A DNA stretch of 64,000 nucleotides from Hemileia vastatrix (Eukaryota; Basidiomycota; Pucciniomycetes; Pucciniales; Zaghouaniaceae): the NCBI GenBank assembly GCA_030280995.1, contig JASXTE010000005.1, forward strand, positions 38,289,203 to 38,353,202. Direction: 5' to 3'. The position numbers were made by a program, and so were the translations under genes. Below the pieces are notes generated by a model. It did not search any database, was not told the origin of the DNA, and was given only the letters and a program-made list of their open reading frames with translations. Every line of letters starts with the position of its first letter. Position 1 is the stretch's first letter. Shown in pieces: positions 22,435 through 32,390 of the stretch.

Positions 22435-22503
22435 CAGGGGCTGATCGCTCTAATGTTGTAATCTCTCCTCATAATGAGATCCCGGATTGCAATAGGTCAG
22501 CTC
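22422..22503 (+). promoter_or_regulatory. Programmed -1 frameshift signal, element B
   Basis: T TTT TTG (22422-22428) is in phase with gag (CAT TTT TTG GGG TAG). After a 9-base spacer, GGGCTGATC (22438-22446) pairs with GGTCAGCTC (22495-22503). An inner stem, TTGTAATC (22456-22463) / GATTGCAA (22485-22492), takes the place of the unrelated CTACAAC/GTTGTAG stem of element A: different sequence, same structure. A -1 slip gives FFGVAGADRSNVV, the upstream part of pol. Confidence 0.78.
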
Positions 22504-25500
22504 ACTTGGAGATAATTCAAGTGTATTCTCAATTATTTTCTGTTAATATTACTTTGGAGTGCAAATACGTTTTGGACTTTTCTATATGTTTATTGGATTT
22601 ACCCGGTTTTTCTATTAAATTTAAAAACGGTGAAAAAGGCAAAATGGGCCAAATTAGGTTGGATAAAAATTGGAAGGGTATGTTTTATGACCTCCAGCAA
22701 GAGGTTAAACTGCAATTACCTCCTTCTATTACGGACCTCCAGCAAGAGGGTAAACTGCAAATATCACATCAAAATCCGATAAAAAATTTCAGTATAATTA
22801 AAACACAAAAAAATAATTTTTGTGAAAATTCAATTCCGGTCCTCCAGCAAGAGGTTAAACTGCCAACTTTCTTTACGGGTGATTTACTGTTGGATAAGGG
22901 AAGCAAAGGTGTTGGAAAATCTGTTTATAAATTAGACGAGGGAAAGGAGAAAAGGGTAAAATTTAAAAATGAAATAAAATATTTTTCTAATTTTTCTTAT
23001 TCCGATTCTGACGATGAAGAAGATTCATTTGATGAAAGTTTTAATGGCGATGTTTTACCTCAAGTTTATTTAGATGTGGACGCAGCCAAATATAAGAAGG
23101 TAGCAAATAAAGTTCGACCTATTAATGAACCGCTACCTGCTGAATTAAATCCACCTTTGAGAAGACCAAGGTTATCAAGAGATCCTTATGAAAGTCCCTT
23201 GGTAAAGAATCCGCCTGAATTTTCTGAGACATCAAGAATCACTTTTGAGAGACTGGGTGTTGTTAATTTTGGACCTGATGGTTGGTTGTCTGGAGAAGAG
23301 AAGAAGTTGTTGTTGGATGTGATGGTCAAGCGAGAGAAGGCCATTGCTTTTGTAGAAGAGGAGAGGGGTGTGTTGAAGCATTCCTATGGGGAGCCTTACA
23401 AGATTCCTGTGGTATGTCATGAACCGTGGCAGCAGAAACCGATTCCTATTCCGGCTGCATTAAAAGAAGCCTATATTGAAGTTGTCAGAGAACGGATACG
23501 CACTGGACTGTATGAGCAATCAACGTCAAGTTATTCTAGTCCTGTATTTTGTATCAAGAAACCGAATGGCAAGCTTAGAGTTGTTCATGATCTTAGGGAA
23601 TTAAATAGGGTTACAATAAAGGATGCTGGGATACCGCCTAGTGCTGAGGAGTTTGTTGAAGCGTTTGCAGGGAGAGTGTGTTATGGTTTGGGAGATATTA
23701 TGGGTGGATATGATGAGAGAGAGTTACATCCGGACTCAAGGCCTCTCACTACATTCGATACGCCACTTGGACGTTTACAGTTAACAAGATTACCTCAAGG
23801 AGCAACAAATTCGGTTGCAGTTTATCAAGCTCAGATGGCTTGGATCCTTCAAGATGAAATTCCACAATATGCTGGAATCTTTATAGATGATGGAGGAATT
23901 AAGGGACCAACAACCGACTATGATAACCAGGTGTTGGAAGAGAATCCTGGGATACGCAAATTCATTTGGGAGTTTGAAATTACTTTAGAAAGAATCTTGT
24001 TTCGAATTGAAGAGGCTGGCTTAACTATTTCAGGTTCAAAATTTTCATGTTGTGTGCCAGCCTTAGAAATATTAGGCCATGTGGTATGTAGAGAGGGTAG
24101 GATTATGTCCAAGAAGAAAGTTAACAAAATTCAGTCCTGGCCAAGACCCAAGAATACGACCGAAGTTAGAGGGTTTTTAGGCGTTTGCGTATATGTTAGA
24201 ATGTTTATTAAGGACTTTTCTTCATTGGCAGCTCCATTGAGATGGTTAACGAGAAAGGATGCAGACTGGGAGTGGGATGAAGAGTGTGAGAAGGTGTTTG
24301 TGAAGTTGAAGGAGGTTGTGGGGAAGGATTTAGTCCTGCACAAGTTGGATTATGGAAAAGATGCTGGCAGAATTTATTTAGCAGTTGATTCAAGTCAGGT
24401 TGCAGCTGGGGCAGTTTTGTCTCAGATGGATAAAGCTGGTTACATCAGGCCAGTTAGGTATGAATCTGTAGTATTTAATGAGGTCGAATCAAGATATTCT
24501 CAACCAAAATTGGAATTATGTGGTGTGGCGAAAATACTGAAGAAACTTCAGCATATTTTGTGGGGGCAACATTTTGAGTTGCAAGTGGATGCGAAATCGT
24601 TAATCCAGATGATTAATTCCCCAAGTTTACCGAATGCACCCATGACGAGATGGGTAGCTTTTATTCAACATTTTTCGTTTGATTTAGTTCATAAGCCTGG
24701 CAAAACTTTTACTATGCCAGATGGTTTATCAAGGAGACCACCCACTGAAGAAGATTCAGACTCAGAAGAGTTCGATGAAGATATACCTATTATCAAAGCC
24801 AGCACTAAAGGAGCTGAAGACTTTCCATACCTCCCCCATGAGGTTAAACTGGCAGGACTATTGTGTTTAGATTATGATGATGATGACCTCCACCAAGAGG
24901 ATAAACTGGAAAATAGTTTTTATGTTAATAAAGGTGTTGGAAAAGGTGTAGATAAATTCGGTAGAAAGGAGGTAGAAGAAGATGTGGTGTATGTAGAGGA
25001 AGATGGATTGGTAGTGTGGGATAGTAGTAAATTAAGGAATGGTGTATATGTTGGAGAATTAGAGAATTTAAATAAAAGGGTGGATAAAGAGAAAGAGGTA
25101 TTTTCAAATACGGTTTTTGAAGGATCCAAAGGTTCAGAAGAAAAACGTCGACATAGCTCGATTAAAGATTTATTTAGGGGTCAACGATTATTGGCTCATT
25201 CATGTGCAGGTGATATTGGTGATAGAGAAGTCCCTATTGATGTTATATTAATCAATTTTCAAGATGAAGTCTGGGGTCAGACTGGTTTTTATTTTTTGTT
25301 AGTCAAATATTTGTTGACTTTAGAGAGGCCAGAAGATTGTGAAGACGATGAATGGGTGGCTATCAAGAGGAAGTCATCTACGTTTTACCTATCTGGTCGA
25401 CGTTTAATGAGGAGGAGGTATCCAAATCCTCATGTAGTTATAACTCAAGAGAAGGGGCAAGAATTAGTTTTGAAATCACTGCATGAAGATCTCGGGCATA

Positions 25501-26543
25501 GAGGCATTGGAGAAACGTTTAGAAGAATTTCTGATTGATTTTGGTGGCCTGGCATGAAGATGGCTGTTAAACAGTGGGTTCAGTCATGCGAAGAATGTCA
25601 AAGACAAAGCTATTTAAGGCCAAAAGAACCTGGACGCGCAACCGGTGAATATATGCTCTTTGGGAGAGTTAGTTTAGATGCCGTTCATATAAAAGAGGGA
25701 CAGTATAAATATTTAATTGTGGCCAGAGATGATTTATTTGGTTGGGTAGAGGCAGCGCCTCTTATTAATTTAACTGCCAAAAATGTGGCAGAATTTTTTT
25801 TGAATAATTGGGTATATAGGTATGGGGTGATGAAGTTGGTAACGGTAGATGGAGGTCCTGAATTTGGGACAGAGTTTAAAGAGGCCGTATTGAAAGTTGG
25901 ATCAAAGGTTAGGGTAGCAACCCCATATTATCCTGAAGCTGAAGGCATGGTTGAAAGAGGGCATCAAGTTATTAAGGATGCTTTAGTTAAAATGTGTGGG
26001 ACAAGTGCCAAAAAGTGGAGGCACTATTTACCTTTAGTTTTATTTGCTGATCGAATCACTGCCAAAAGGACGACCGGATTTTCACCTTATGAACTTGTTT
26101 TTGGACAGAAAGCAGTTTTACCGGTTGATTTAGAAGCTGAATCATATCTTGGAGTTGACTGGGACACGGTCAAAACTACTGAAGAATTATTGTGTGCAAG
26201 AATGATGCAGCTAGAAAAGAAAGAAGAATATTTAGAAAAGGCATATTCGCGGATGATGAAGATCCAAAATCAATCAGTTAGATATTGGGATGAGCGGTTG
26301 GCACATTGATTAAGGAAACCTTTGAACCCAGGTGATATGGTCTTGGTGTATAATAGGAGTTTGGAAAGTCAGTGGGGAAAGATGTTTGCAGATAGGTGGA
26401 ATGGACCGTATAAAATCAAGGAGCAAGTTTCCGGCGGTTCATATGTGCTAGAAGAGTTGGATGGAGTAGTATTAAAGAAGAGGGTAGCAGCCGATCAAGT
26501 GAAACGGTTCTATCCTAGAGACACCAGGAGTGCCAAAGTCTAA
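22429..26543 (+). pseudogene. pol: Pol polyprotein of element B, open except for two TGA codons
   Basis: The frame is shared with a possible ATG at 22302 but is most likely entered by -1 frameshift near 22428. A spacer with LQQEVKLQ motifs is followed by reverse transcriptase (VVHDLRELNRVTI; LPQGATNSVAVYQ; catalytic FIDD 23880-23891), RNase H (IYLAVDSSQVAAG; LQVDAKSL; HKPGKTFTMPDGLSR), a second spacer, and integrase: HEDLGHRG/CEEC zinc finger, D in LDAVH, D in VTVDGGPEFG, E in GMVERGH, and a C-terminal GPY/F module (WNGPYKI, GSYVLEELDG). Stops TGA 25536-25538 and 26306-26308 sit where relatives have Arg, consistent with CGA-to-TGA. The frame ends DTRSAKV at 26543. Confidence 0.93.
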
Positions 26544-26660
26544 CTCCGAAATGAGGATAAACTACAATTTTAATGACTTTTATTAAATTTATACCTCAGC
26601 AACGAGCATAAACTATGATATCTACGAAATTTTATGGATTCCTCCGCAACGAGTATAAAC
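26544..26660 (+). repeat. Three diverged motif copies after pol, element B
   Basis: CTCCGAAATGAGGATAAACT (26544), CCTCAGCAACGAGCATAAAC (26593) and TCCGCAACGAGTATAAACTA (26642): weak forms of the dispersed motif immediately after the pol stop. Element D keeps the same arrangement at 46795-46905. Confidence 0.6.
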
Positions 26661-26834
26661 TATCTTCTTATTTTTATCAAAAATACTTTACTATCGTTAC
26701 ACTGCATATGGGCAACGAAACTATGATGAAACTTAACGAAATGCAAGAAGACTTTCTTTGAAATTTTCAAAAAACTTAAAATTCGTAAAATATGGGTGAA
26801 GATAGTGTTGGAAAATTTTTTAAAATTTAATGGA

Positions 26835-26922
26835 AGAAGTGTTCACAGGGGAACCTTCTTAATTTAATATTGGCAAGTGTGGGGGTAATTGATGGGCTGG
26901 CTGCTCTATACACAATTACCCC
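26835..26922 (+). promoter_or_regulatory. Hairpin modules H1 and H2, element B
   Basis: H1 AGAAG (26835-26839) / CTTCT (26855-26859) with an inner GTTC/GAAC extension. H2 GGGGTAATTG (26882-26891) / CAATTACCCC (26913-26922), a perfect 10-bp stem. Confidence 0.78.
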
Positions 26923-27144
26923 ATAATGTTTGTTTTCAAAATTTTCCCTGTTTCTAGTTGAATCCTGGCTTTGTCTTTTAATTTTAGGAAGTCCACTAAG
27001 ACTATAAACTGGAACAAATCAAGAGACACCGCTCTCAACGCCGGATTCAAGATTCTTTTATTTTATTTTGTTTTTGATTTTTTTTATGTTAGATTGTGAT
27101 TTCTTTTCTTTAATATATATTATGAATTATTGTAAAGGTGATGC

Positions 27145-27340
27145 TCACTGGTGGTCTCAAATCATTTTTATAAATTGGAGGGAGCCCACCCAGTGATCAT
27201 CATTATAAAAATTATCTTCTAAAAACTTTCATTTATTTTCTTTTCTTTTCAATTTCTCAAAATTGTGTAACCACATCAAGTTGCACTTGGATGTGGGTAT
27301 GATGTCGAGGGTACGGCTCATCAAATGGCCGGGGGGCATC
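27145..27340 (+). promoter_or_regulatory. Hairpin modules H3, H4 and H5, element B
   Basis: H3 TCACTGG/CCAGTGA (27145-27196). H4 CCACATC/GATGTGG (27271-27296), extended by AAGT/ACTT, where element A has AGG/CCT. H5 GATG/CATC (27301-27340) around GGCTCATCAAATGGCC. Same order as in elements A, D and E. Confidence 0.75.
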
Positions 27341-27665
27341 TTTTAAAATTTTATTTTAAAAAAAAAATTTTTTTATTACTTTTTTTATTTTTCTTTTCAC
27401 ATTCGTTTATCTTTCTTTAAAAATTAAATTTTAACTTTTATTTTAAAAAAATTAAAATTAAAAAAAAAAAAAATCTTTTATTTTAAATGGTAAAAAAATA
27501 ATAATAATAATAAAATAACTAAAAAAAAAATAAAAATAAAAATAAAAAATAAAAATAAAAATAAGAAAAAAATAATAAAAGGTATTTTAGTTTTAGGTAG
27601 TTTAGATGTTTATATTTTATTTTTCAAACATTATTCAAGAAAGCTACATACCAGGAAGAACACCA

Positions 27666-28658
27666 TCAAGGGTTGTTATCTTTTGAAGAATCGAAATTAG
27701 AAAATTTAGAAGGACCTTGATCGATTTCCTGGGATTTGAATCTTATTTCACGGTCACGATAGTGTTGAAGCCAGTTGGATATTTTGAAAAGGTCTCTTAA
27801 CAGTTGCTCTCTCATCCAAGATTCTGATCTATCAGAGGGCGGGTATCGTTGGAAATAAGCGATAAGGTTATTAAAATTAGCAAAAAGCTTTTCAGACACT
27901 AGGTGAATTGGAACTCTAGGGAAGCTTGGATTAGGTTCTGGTAGTTCATAAGCAGAATATGAAATTGGAGAACCGGTGGACGCTTATCAAATTAAAATAT
28001 CAGCAAATTAAAACCTGAAGATTAAGAAAATAAAAAGAGACAACTAACCTGTGTCAACACTATCATGATCATAGCTAAATGGCTTACTTGGTAATGGAGT
28101 GGGATTTTTTATTTTTGATAGATGAGGAGGACTGGTGTTGGATTTGGTGTTTGAAGTAGATGTTCTGGGCCTTTTGGATGATACAAGAGAAGATGAAGAC
28201 TGCTGGCTATTATAGGACCTTTTGTGCTTCAAGATGTTGGAAGAAGGAGAAGAATTGTTAGAAGGTTGAAGCATGGCCCTGGGAGCAGCAAGAGTTCTTG
28301 GGGGAGTAGCAGCAAGTCTAGATTGGAGAGAAGGACCCAGAGGATTAGGTGATGGAGAAAGATTTAAATAGGCTGATGGAGAAAAAGGGATGGGATCTTT
28401 AGAGGTTGATGGAATAGGGGGTGGAGTAGAAGGTGAAGAAGAAGGAAGAGGTTTGCAGAAGGCGGCGAAGCTAGTAGCAGTGATGGGGAAAGAACCACAG
28501 TTCAAGCCAGAACATTTTCTTTTCTTCTCATAGCAGGATAAACAGGCCCTGTTATAAGTGTGCTTTTGCCAGTTAAAAGAGAAGATACATTCCCTATGGG
28601 TGAAGGCACAGTATTTGCAAGATTGATCAGCTGAAGCAATGAAGTCAGAAGGTTTCAT
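27666..28658 (-). CDS. Antisense gene 1 of element B: cysteine-cluster protein
   Basis: ATG 28658 (MKPSDFIASADQS). The cluster CKYCAFTHREC, 14 residues, then CLSCYEKKRKC follows C-x2-C-x6-C-x14-C-x2-C-x6-C. A long Ser/Pro/Thr-rich linker with basic patches (KHKRSYNSQQ, SSKRPRTSTSN; possible nuclear localisation) follows. An intron at 27983-28048 (GTTAGT...GATAAG, 66 nt) joins DSVDTA to STGSPISYSAYELP. The last exon has EKLFANFNNLIAYFQRYPPSDRS and LLRDLFKISNWLQHY, predicted helical. It shares a plan with gene 2 (same cluster, linker, intron, F-rich C-terminus), so the two look like ancient duplicates. No stops. A transcription-factor-like role is inferred. Confidence 0.7.
27983..28048 (-). other. 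Intron in antisense gene 1, element B
   Basis: GTTAGT donor after GACACAG, acceptor GATAAG; 66 nt; removal joins two open frames. The non-GTAAGT donor makes this less certain than the other introns. Confidence 0.55.
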
Positions 28659-28749
28659 CTTGTTAGGAGATATTTTTTTGAAGAAGAAAACTTGAAACTA
28701 GGATGAAGAAAGCTGGTGGCAAAATCTGGGTTCAAGGATAGAGAAGTTG

Positions 28750-29225
28750 TTAGGTCCACCAAGACCTTAAACTGGACTATTATCAAGTGTTGGGTCCACC
28801 ATGACCTTAAACTGGATTTCTTATCAATTAAATGTTTGGTCCACCATGACTTTAAACTGGTAGTTCATTCATTGTTTATTCCACTATGACTTTAAACTGG
28901 AAAATTAATATCTGCAGGATAATTCAACATTCATTGGACCACTATGGCCTTATACTGGATTACTTGTCGATCAAATGTTTGGTCCACTATGACATTAAAC
29001 TGGATTATCAAATTTATTCAATCTTTGGTCAAGCCTAGGCCTTATTTAGGAATATTTCAAGTTATTTATGCACCTAAACGATCTTTGGTCCACCAAGACC
29101 ATAAACTGGCAATCGATTATATGTTTGGTCCACCAAGACTTTAAACTGGAATGTCAATCTTGTTTGGATAACTCAATTCAATCTTTTAATTTATCACTGT
29201 CCACTAAGACTCTAAACTGGTTATT
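28750..29225 (+). repeat. Array of the dispersed ~22-bp motif, element B
   Basis: Nine copies close to GTCCACCAAGACTTTAAACT at about 28756, 28795, 28839, 28880, 28937, 28981, 29088, 29129 and 29200, all in element-sense orientation, typically 40-60 bp apart, directly upstream of antisense gene 1. Confidence 0.88.
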
Positions 29226-29504
29226 CAATTATTTCTGGAATTGGGTGCTGATAGCTTTAGGAGGTTAAAATTTTAGGTGGTGATGATGCTAAAAAAAGCA
29301 TAATGGTTAATTAGGTAAAATTTGTGGCGCTTTAACATGGTCTAAAGTTAATATTATTATTGGAAGCCTGGCAAAAGTATTTTATGGGTTTGCTGTATAG
29401 CAAAGTTTGAAAATTGTGATGAAGGAATCAGAAGTTAGGATGGTAGTTGGATTTTAGGGAATGATTTTTTTTAGTGCCTCATAGTTAGGCCATTTTTTTT
29501 TGGT

Positions 29505-29705
29505 GTGAAGCTTGGAGGACCTTATGGCCAGATTGGAATCATAGAATTCGGCTCAGTGGGGGGCCCTATGAGGTTGGAATCAGGAGTATTCGGCTCATAG
29601 GAAGATCCACTCTCTCAATGCTGTGACAAGAAGGAAGACTGGTATATGGGAGTCTGAAGGGATTCAAACCTTGCTCTCAGTAGTGGAATCATCACAAGAT
29701 TTATA
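29505..29705 (+). promoter_or_regulatory. Conserved noncoding block with hairpin H6, element B
   Basis: CCTATGAG (29565-29572) is exactly complementary to CTCATAGG (29594-29601). Within the block TGGAATCA...ATTCGGCTCA occurs twice. The block is recognisable in element D (48630-48820), although that element has lost most coding capacity. No homologue seen in A. Confidence 0.6.
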
Positions 29706-29809
29706 TTATTTTATTTTATGTTATATCAAGCCAGAGAAGAAAGAAAACATCATTTATGTTGAAAGTTTAAGAAGACCAAGCAAAAACAAAATTTTATCAA
29801 GTTATACTG

Positions 29810-30502
29810 TTAGAAAAGATAATTTCTTTGAAATTGTTCAACATCATTATCAAAGCTTTGCATTAACATTCTTCTTTTCATGAGGTCTTCATGGTTATTA
29901 GCTGGAGTTTCTTGAAAATAGGCCAGCATTTTTCGTTTCAACTCATTAGTAAAGTCAAGAAAAAGATAGCGATGAAAATTTGGGTAATGATTGATATAGT
30001 CCGTCTTCACTCTACCAACATCATCATTGTTGGTTATTTCGACAGCTAGAAGTTCAAATATGTTATTAAGTCATAGGTTTAGTCAATTTTGATTAAAAGT
30101 TTTTTTTAGTAAGATAAATAGGGTCTTACATTTAGAGCCAGGAAACATAGTCTCAGCAAAGTTAGTTGGGGGTACTGGCGTTATAGGATTAGGATCTTGT
30201 GAAGGCAAAATTAGGCCGGGATCTGTTGATGAAGATTGAACTTTTGAAGCTGTTTTTGATCTTATTTGTTTTAAGAAGACAGGAATTTTGGATCGCTTTT
30301 TAGAAGTTGAGGGATCAGGGAGAGCTGCTGGTCCTAAATATACGTTTGTTTTAGAAGGAACTATTGGCCGGTTGCATTTGATTTTTTTCACACGGCATAA
30401 GTCGCAAGCTGTTCTGCCAGGAAGATTAGGGTTGGACATTAAACAAGGTACCTGGTATCGAGCGCAGAGTTCACATGGAGCGACAAGTTCTTTGGAAGAC
30501 AT
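29810..30502 (-). CDS. Antisense gene 2 of element B: Zn2Cys6-like cysteine-cluster protein
   Basis: ATG 30502 (MSSKELVAP). The cluster CELCARYQVPC, 12 residues, then CDLCRVKKIKC follows C-x2-C-x6-C-x12-C-x2-C-x6-C; the second half resembles the basic first half of classical fungal Zn2Cys6 DNA-binding domains. A Lys/Ser-rich linker ends ETMFPGSKS. An intron at 30046-30129 (GTAAGA...CTTCTAG, 84 nt) leads to an exon reading VEITNNDDVGRVKTDYINHYPNFHRYLFLDF and LAYFQETPANNHEDL. The C-terminal motif YFQxTPA is shared with gene 2 of A and with the decayed copy in D. No stops. It overlaps no sense gene and lies next to the 3' LTR, which could supply its promoter. Confidence 0.75.
30046..30129 (-). 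other. Intron in antisense gene 2, element B
   Basis: Donor GTAAGACC, TTGACTAAACC as a branch site, acceptor CTTCTAG; 84 nt. Splicing restores one frame from GSKS to VEITNND. In the same place as the element A intron. Confidence 0.75.
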
Positions 30503-30625
30503 ATTGATGAAGATGAATTTTATAGTTGATTAAAGAAGATGGTGGTTGAAGGTTAAAGATGAATATTGTGTTCAACCACTTATGCAAAGTTTTAAGAATG
30601 GGGACATTCTCGATTGGAGGGAGGA

Positions 30626-31734
30626 TGTGGTAGCCTAAAGATTAGTATGGCACCTAAGTACGTAAATGGAGTTATTATGGCGTGCAAGATTGGCGTTATT
30701 TTTTTTTATAAAAGGGTTTTATTTAATTTATTGGAGTTTAAAATATGAAGAAATTGGTCACAAACAAATGCCTACACAAATACAATTTATTTTACGGAGA
30801 AAACTTATTTCTACGGTCTGAAAAAATTTATAACTATCAAGTCAAGTCACTCAAGAACCTTGGGAAATTTTCCCAGAATTTTTACTATTTTTCTTATATT
30901 TTTAAATGAATTTTAAAGTTTTATAGAAATATTTATGTTTTCAGAAATTACTTAACTTTGATGAATTTTCACGGGGTAATTAAAGCTGCGCAGACTACGA
31001 AAATTAGTTTGGTATGTAAAGGGGAAGTAGCTCTATTATGTGTAATTTTTCTAGATTTTTTATTATAGTTTTAAGGTTCTAATTGAGTCTCGAAGTCCGG
31101 ACGGACTCCGTACGGACTCCGCTTTGACTCCGTACGGGCTCCGGATTGACTCTGGAAGAGCTCTGGAGGGGAAAACTTATGCACGTGACTAGGAATACTT
31201 AAGCGCTTCTCAAACTCAAAATTGAGAGGGGGGACACATCATACAGCTTAATCATTAACCACCACGGTCTTATTTTTTATTACTCAACAAATTAAATAAA
31301 TTTGTAATACCCTTATAACTTTATATTTTATATATAACATTTTAGAAATACTACTCAACAATTTAAATCACACTTCATACAGGGTATCTTTAGAAAGGTC
31401 TTCATCGCTGGGACTTGATTACTGCTGTCTCATAAAAATTCAAATTATAATAAAAACATAAAAGTCAATCTTTTCAGATCTTTTACTGGTACACCTTAAT
31501 TGTTGTTATCAGTATTTCTTTATCAACAGCCACTTTCTTTAAATCTCAATAAGCGTTAAATATTTTAGAGTTTCATTATTTTTATCAATCAGATTCAAGT
31601 AGATTGGTTAGCTTAGTGATTTAGAATTCCCATTTTGTTATTTTTATTGGAAGGACGGGGTTTTCAGCTAAATCCACATATCTCCTCCGTATTCTGCTTA
31701 CAGCAAGGCAACTGTAAGAGTTTACCTTACCATA
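30626..31734 (+). repeat. 3' LTR of element B
   Basis: Preceded by the purine tract ATTGGAGGGAGGA; partner of 18497-19648; followed by ACAG, a one-base variant of ACGG. Confidence 0.93.
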
Positions 31735-32163
31735 ACAGAGGTGATATCATTTCTCTCACTCAGTTTTCACTGTTTTTTGGCCACAATTGGCTGTGTTTGT
31801 TGCAAGTTTAGTTCTTCATTTAAATCAACTTTGGAAACCGGTTTTTCTGGTGTAGCTTTGCAACCTGCATCAAGTATTACTTCTTTTTCCAGAGCAACAA
31901 ATGCACAGTGTTTTGTTTTTCTGGTGTAGATCTTTCTGAATTTCTGGTTTCTGGTTCTTTGGTTCTCAGTGGTCTGCTATTGGCTGCTTTCTTTACTTTT
32001 TAAGCAGTCAAGAAGTGTGTTGGAAGGGGTATAGTAACAGTCTGTAATTTTCTGTATCAAAAAAATCTCACCTGGTATTTTCTCAAAGGGACAGGGGTTT
32101 TCTCTCCAGTTTTACTTCAACTCCCTTGGTCAAGGCCTATAGCTAGTACTATAGGATTTTTTA
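31735..32163 (+). repeat. A-type LTR remnant, right part
   Basis: GAGGTGATATCAT... to CTAGTACTATAGGATTTTTTACA, the 3' part of an A-type LTR whose left part is 18209-18496. No A-type internal region follows, so this was a solo or truncated LTR before B landed in it. Confidence 0.88.
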
Positions 32164-32390
32164 CAATTTTTAAAGAGATTGTTTGATGACTAGTTTGTTT
32201 TATTTATCTCACACTTTAACTGTTCATAATTAATTTTACATAAATTTTTAACTTAATTTCCTGTATTTCTTTACTCTATCCATCATTAGTTGAATTTTAT
32301 TATTTTAATATTATAAATTCTCTTTTAAATAAAATTTTCAAGAATTTTTAATGTTAAAAATTCTTTTTTAGTTAAAATTTTCAAGTCACA
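32164..32390. other. AT-rich sequence without recognisable feature
   Basis: Noncoding, T-rich, no long frame or repeat seen. Confidence 0.5.

Larger units (their letters stand above)
18497..31734 (+). mobile_element. Ty3/gypsy LTR retrotransposon, element B, nearly intact
   Basis: The LTRs are 18497-19648 and 30626-31734 (TGTGGTAGCC...TTACCATA), flanked by ACGG (18493-18496) and ACAG (31735-31738). The gag-protease frame is complete at 869 codons; pol is open except for two TGA codons. The 3' region of about 4 kb carries two antisense genes, hairpin modules and a motif array. The element inserted into an A-type LTR. The LTRs differ mainly in minisatellite copy number, so the insertion is young. 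Confidence 0.95.

Noticed and set aside
29610..29705. Possible tRNA-like sequence (GGGATTCAAACC resembles a T-arm)
   Set aside because: No matching acceptor, D or anticodon stems could be folded around it.
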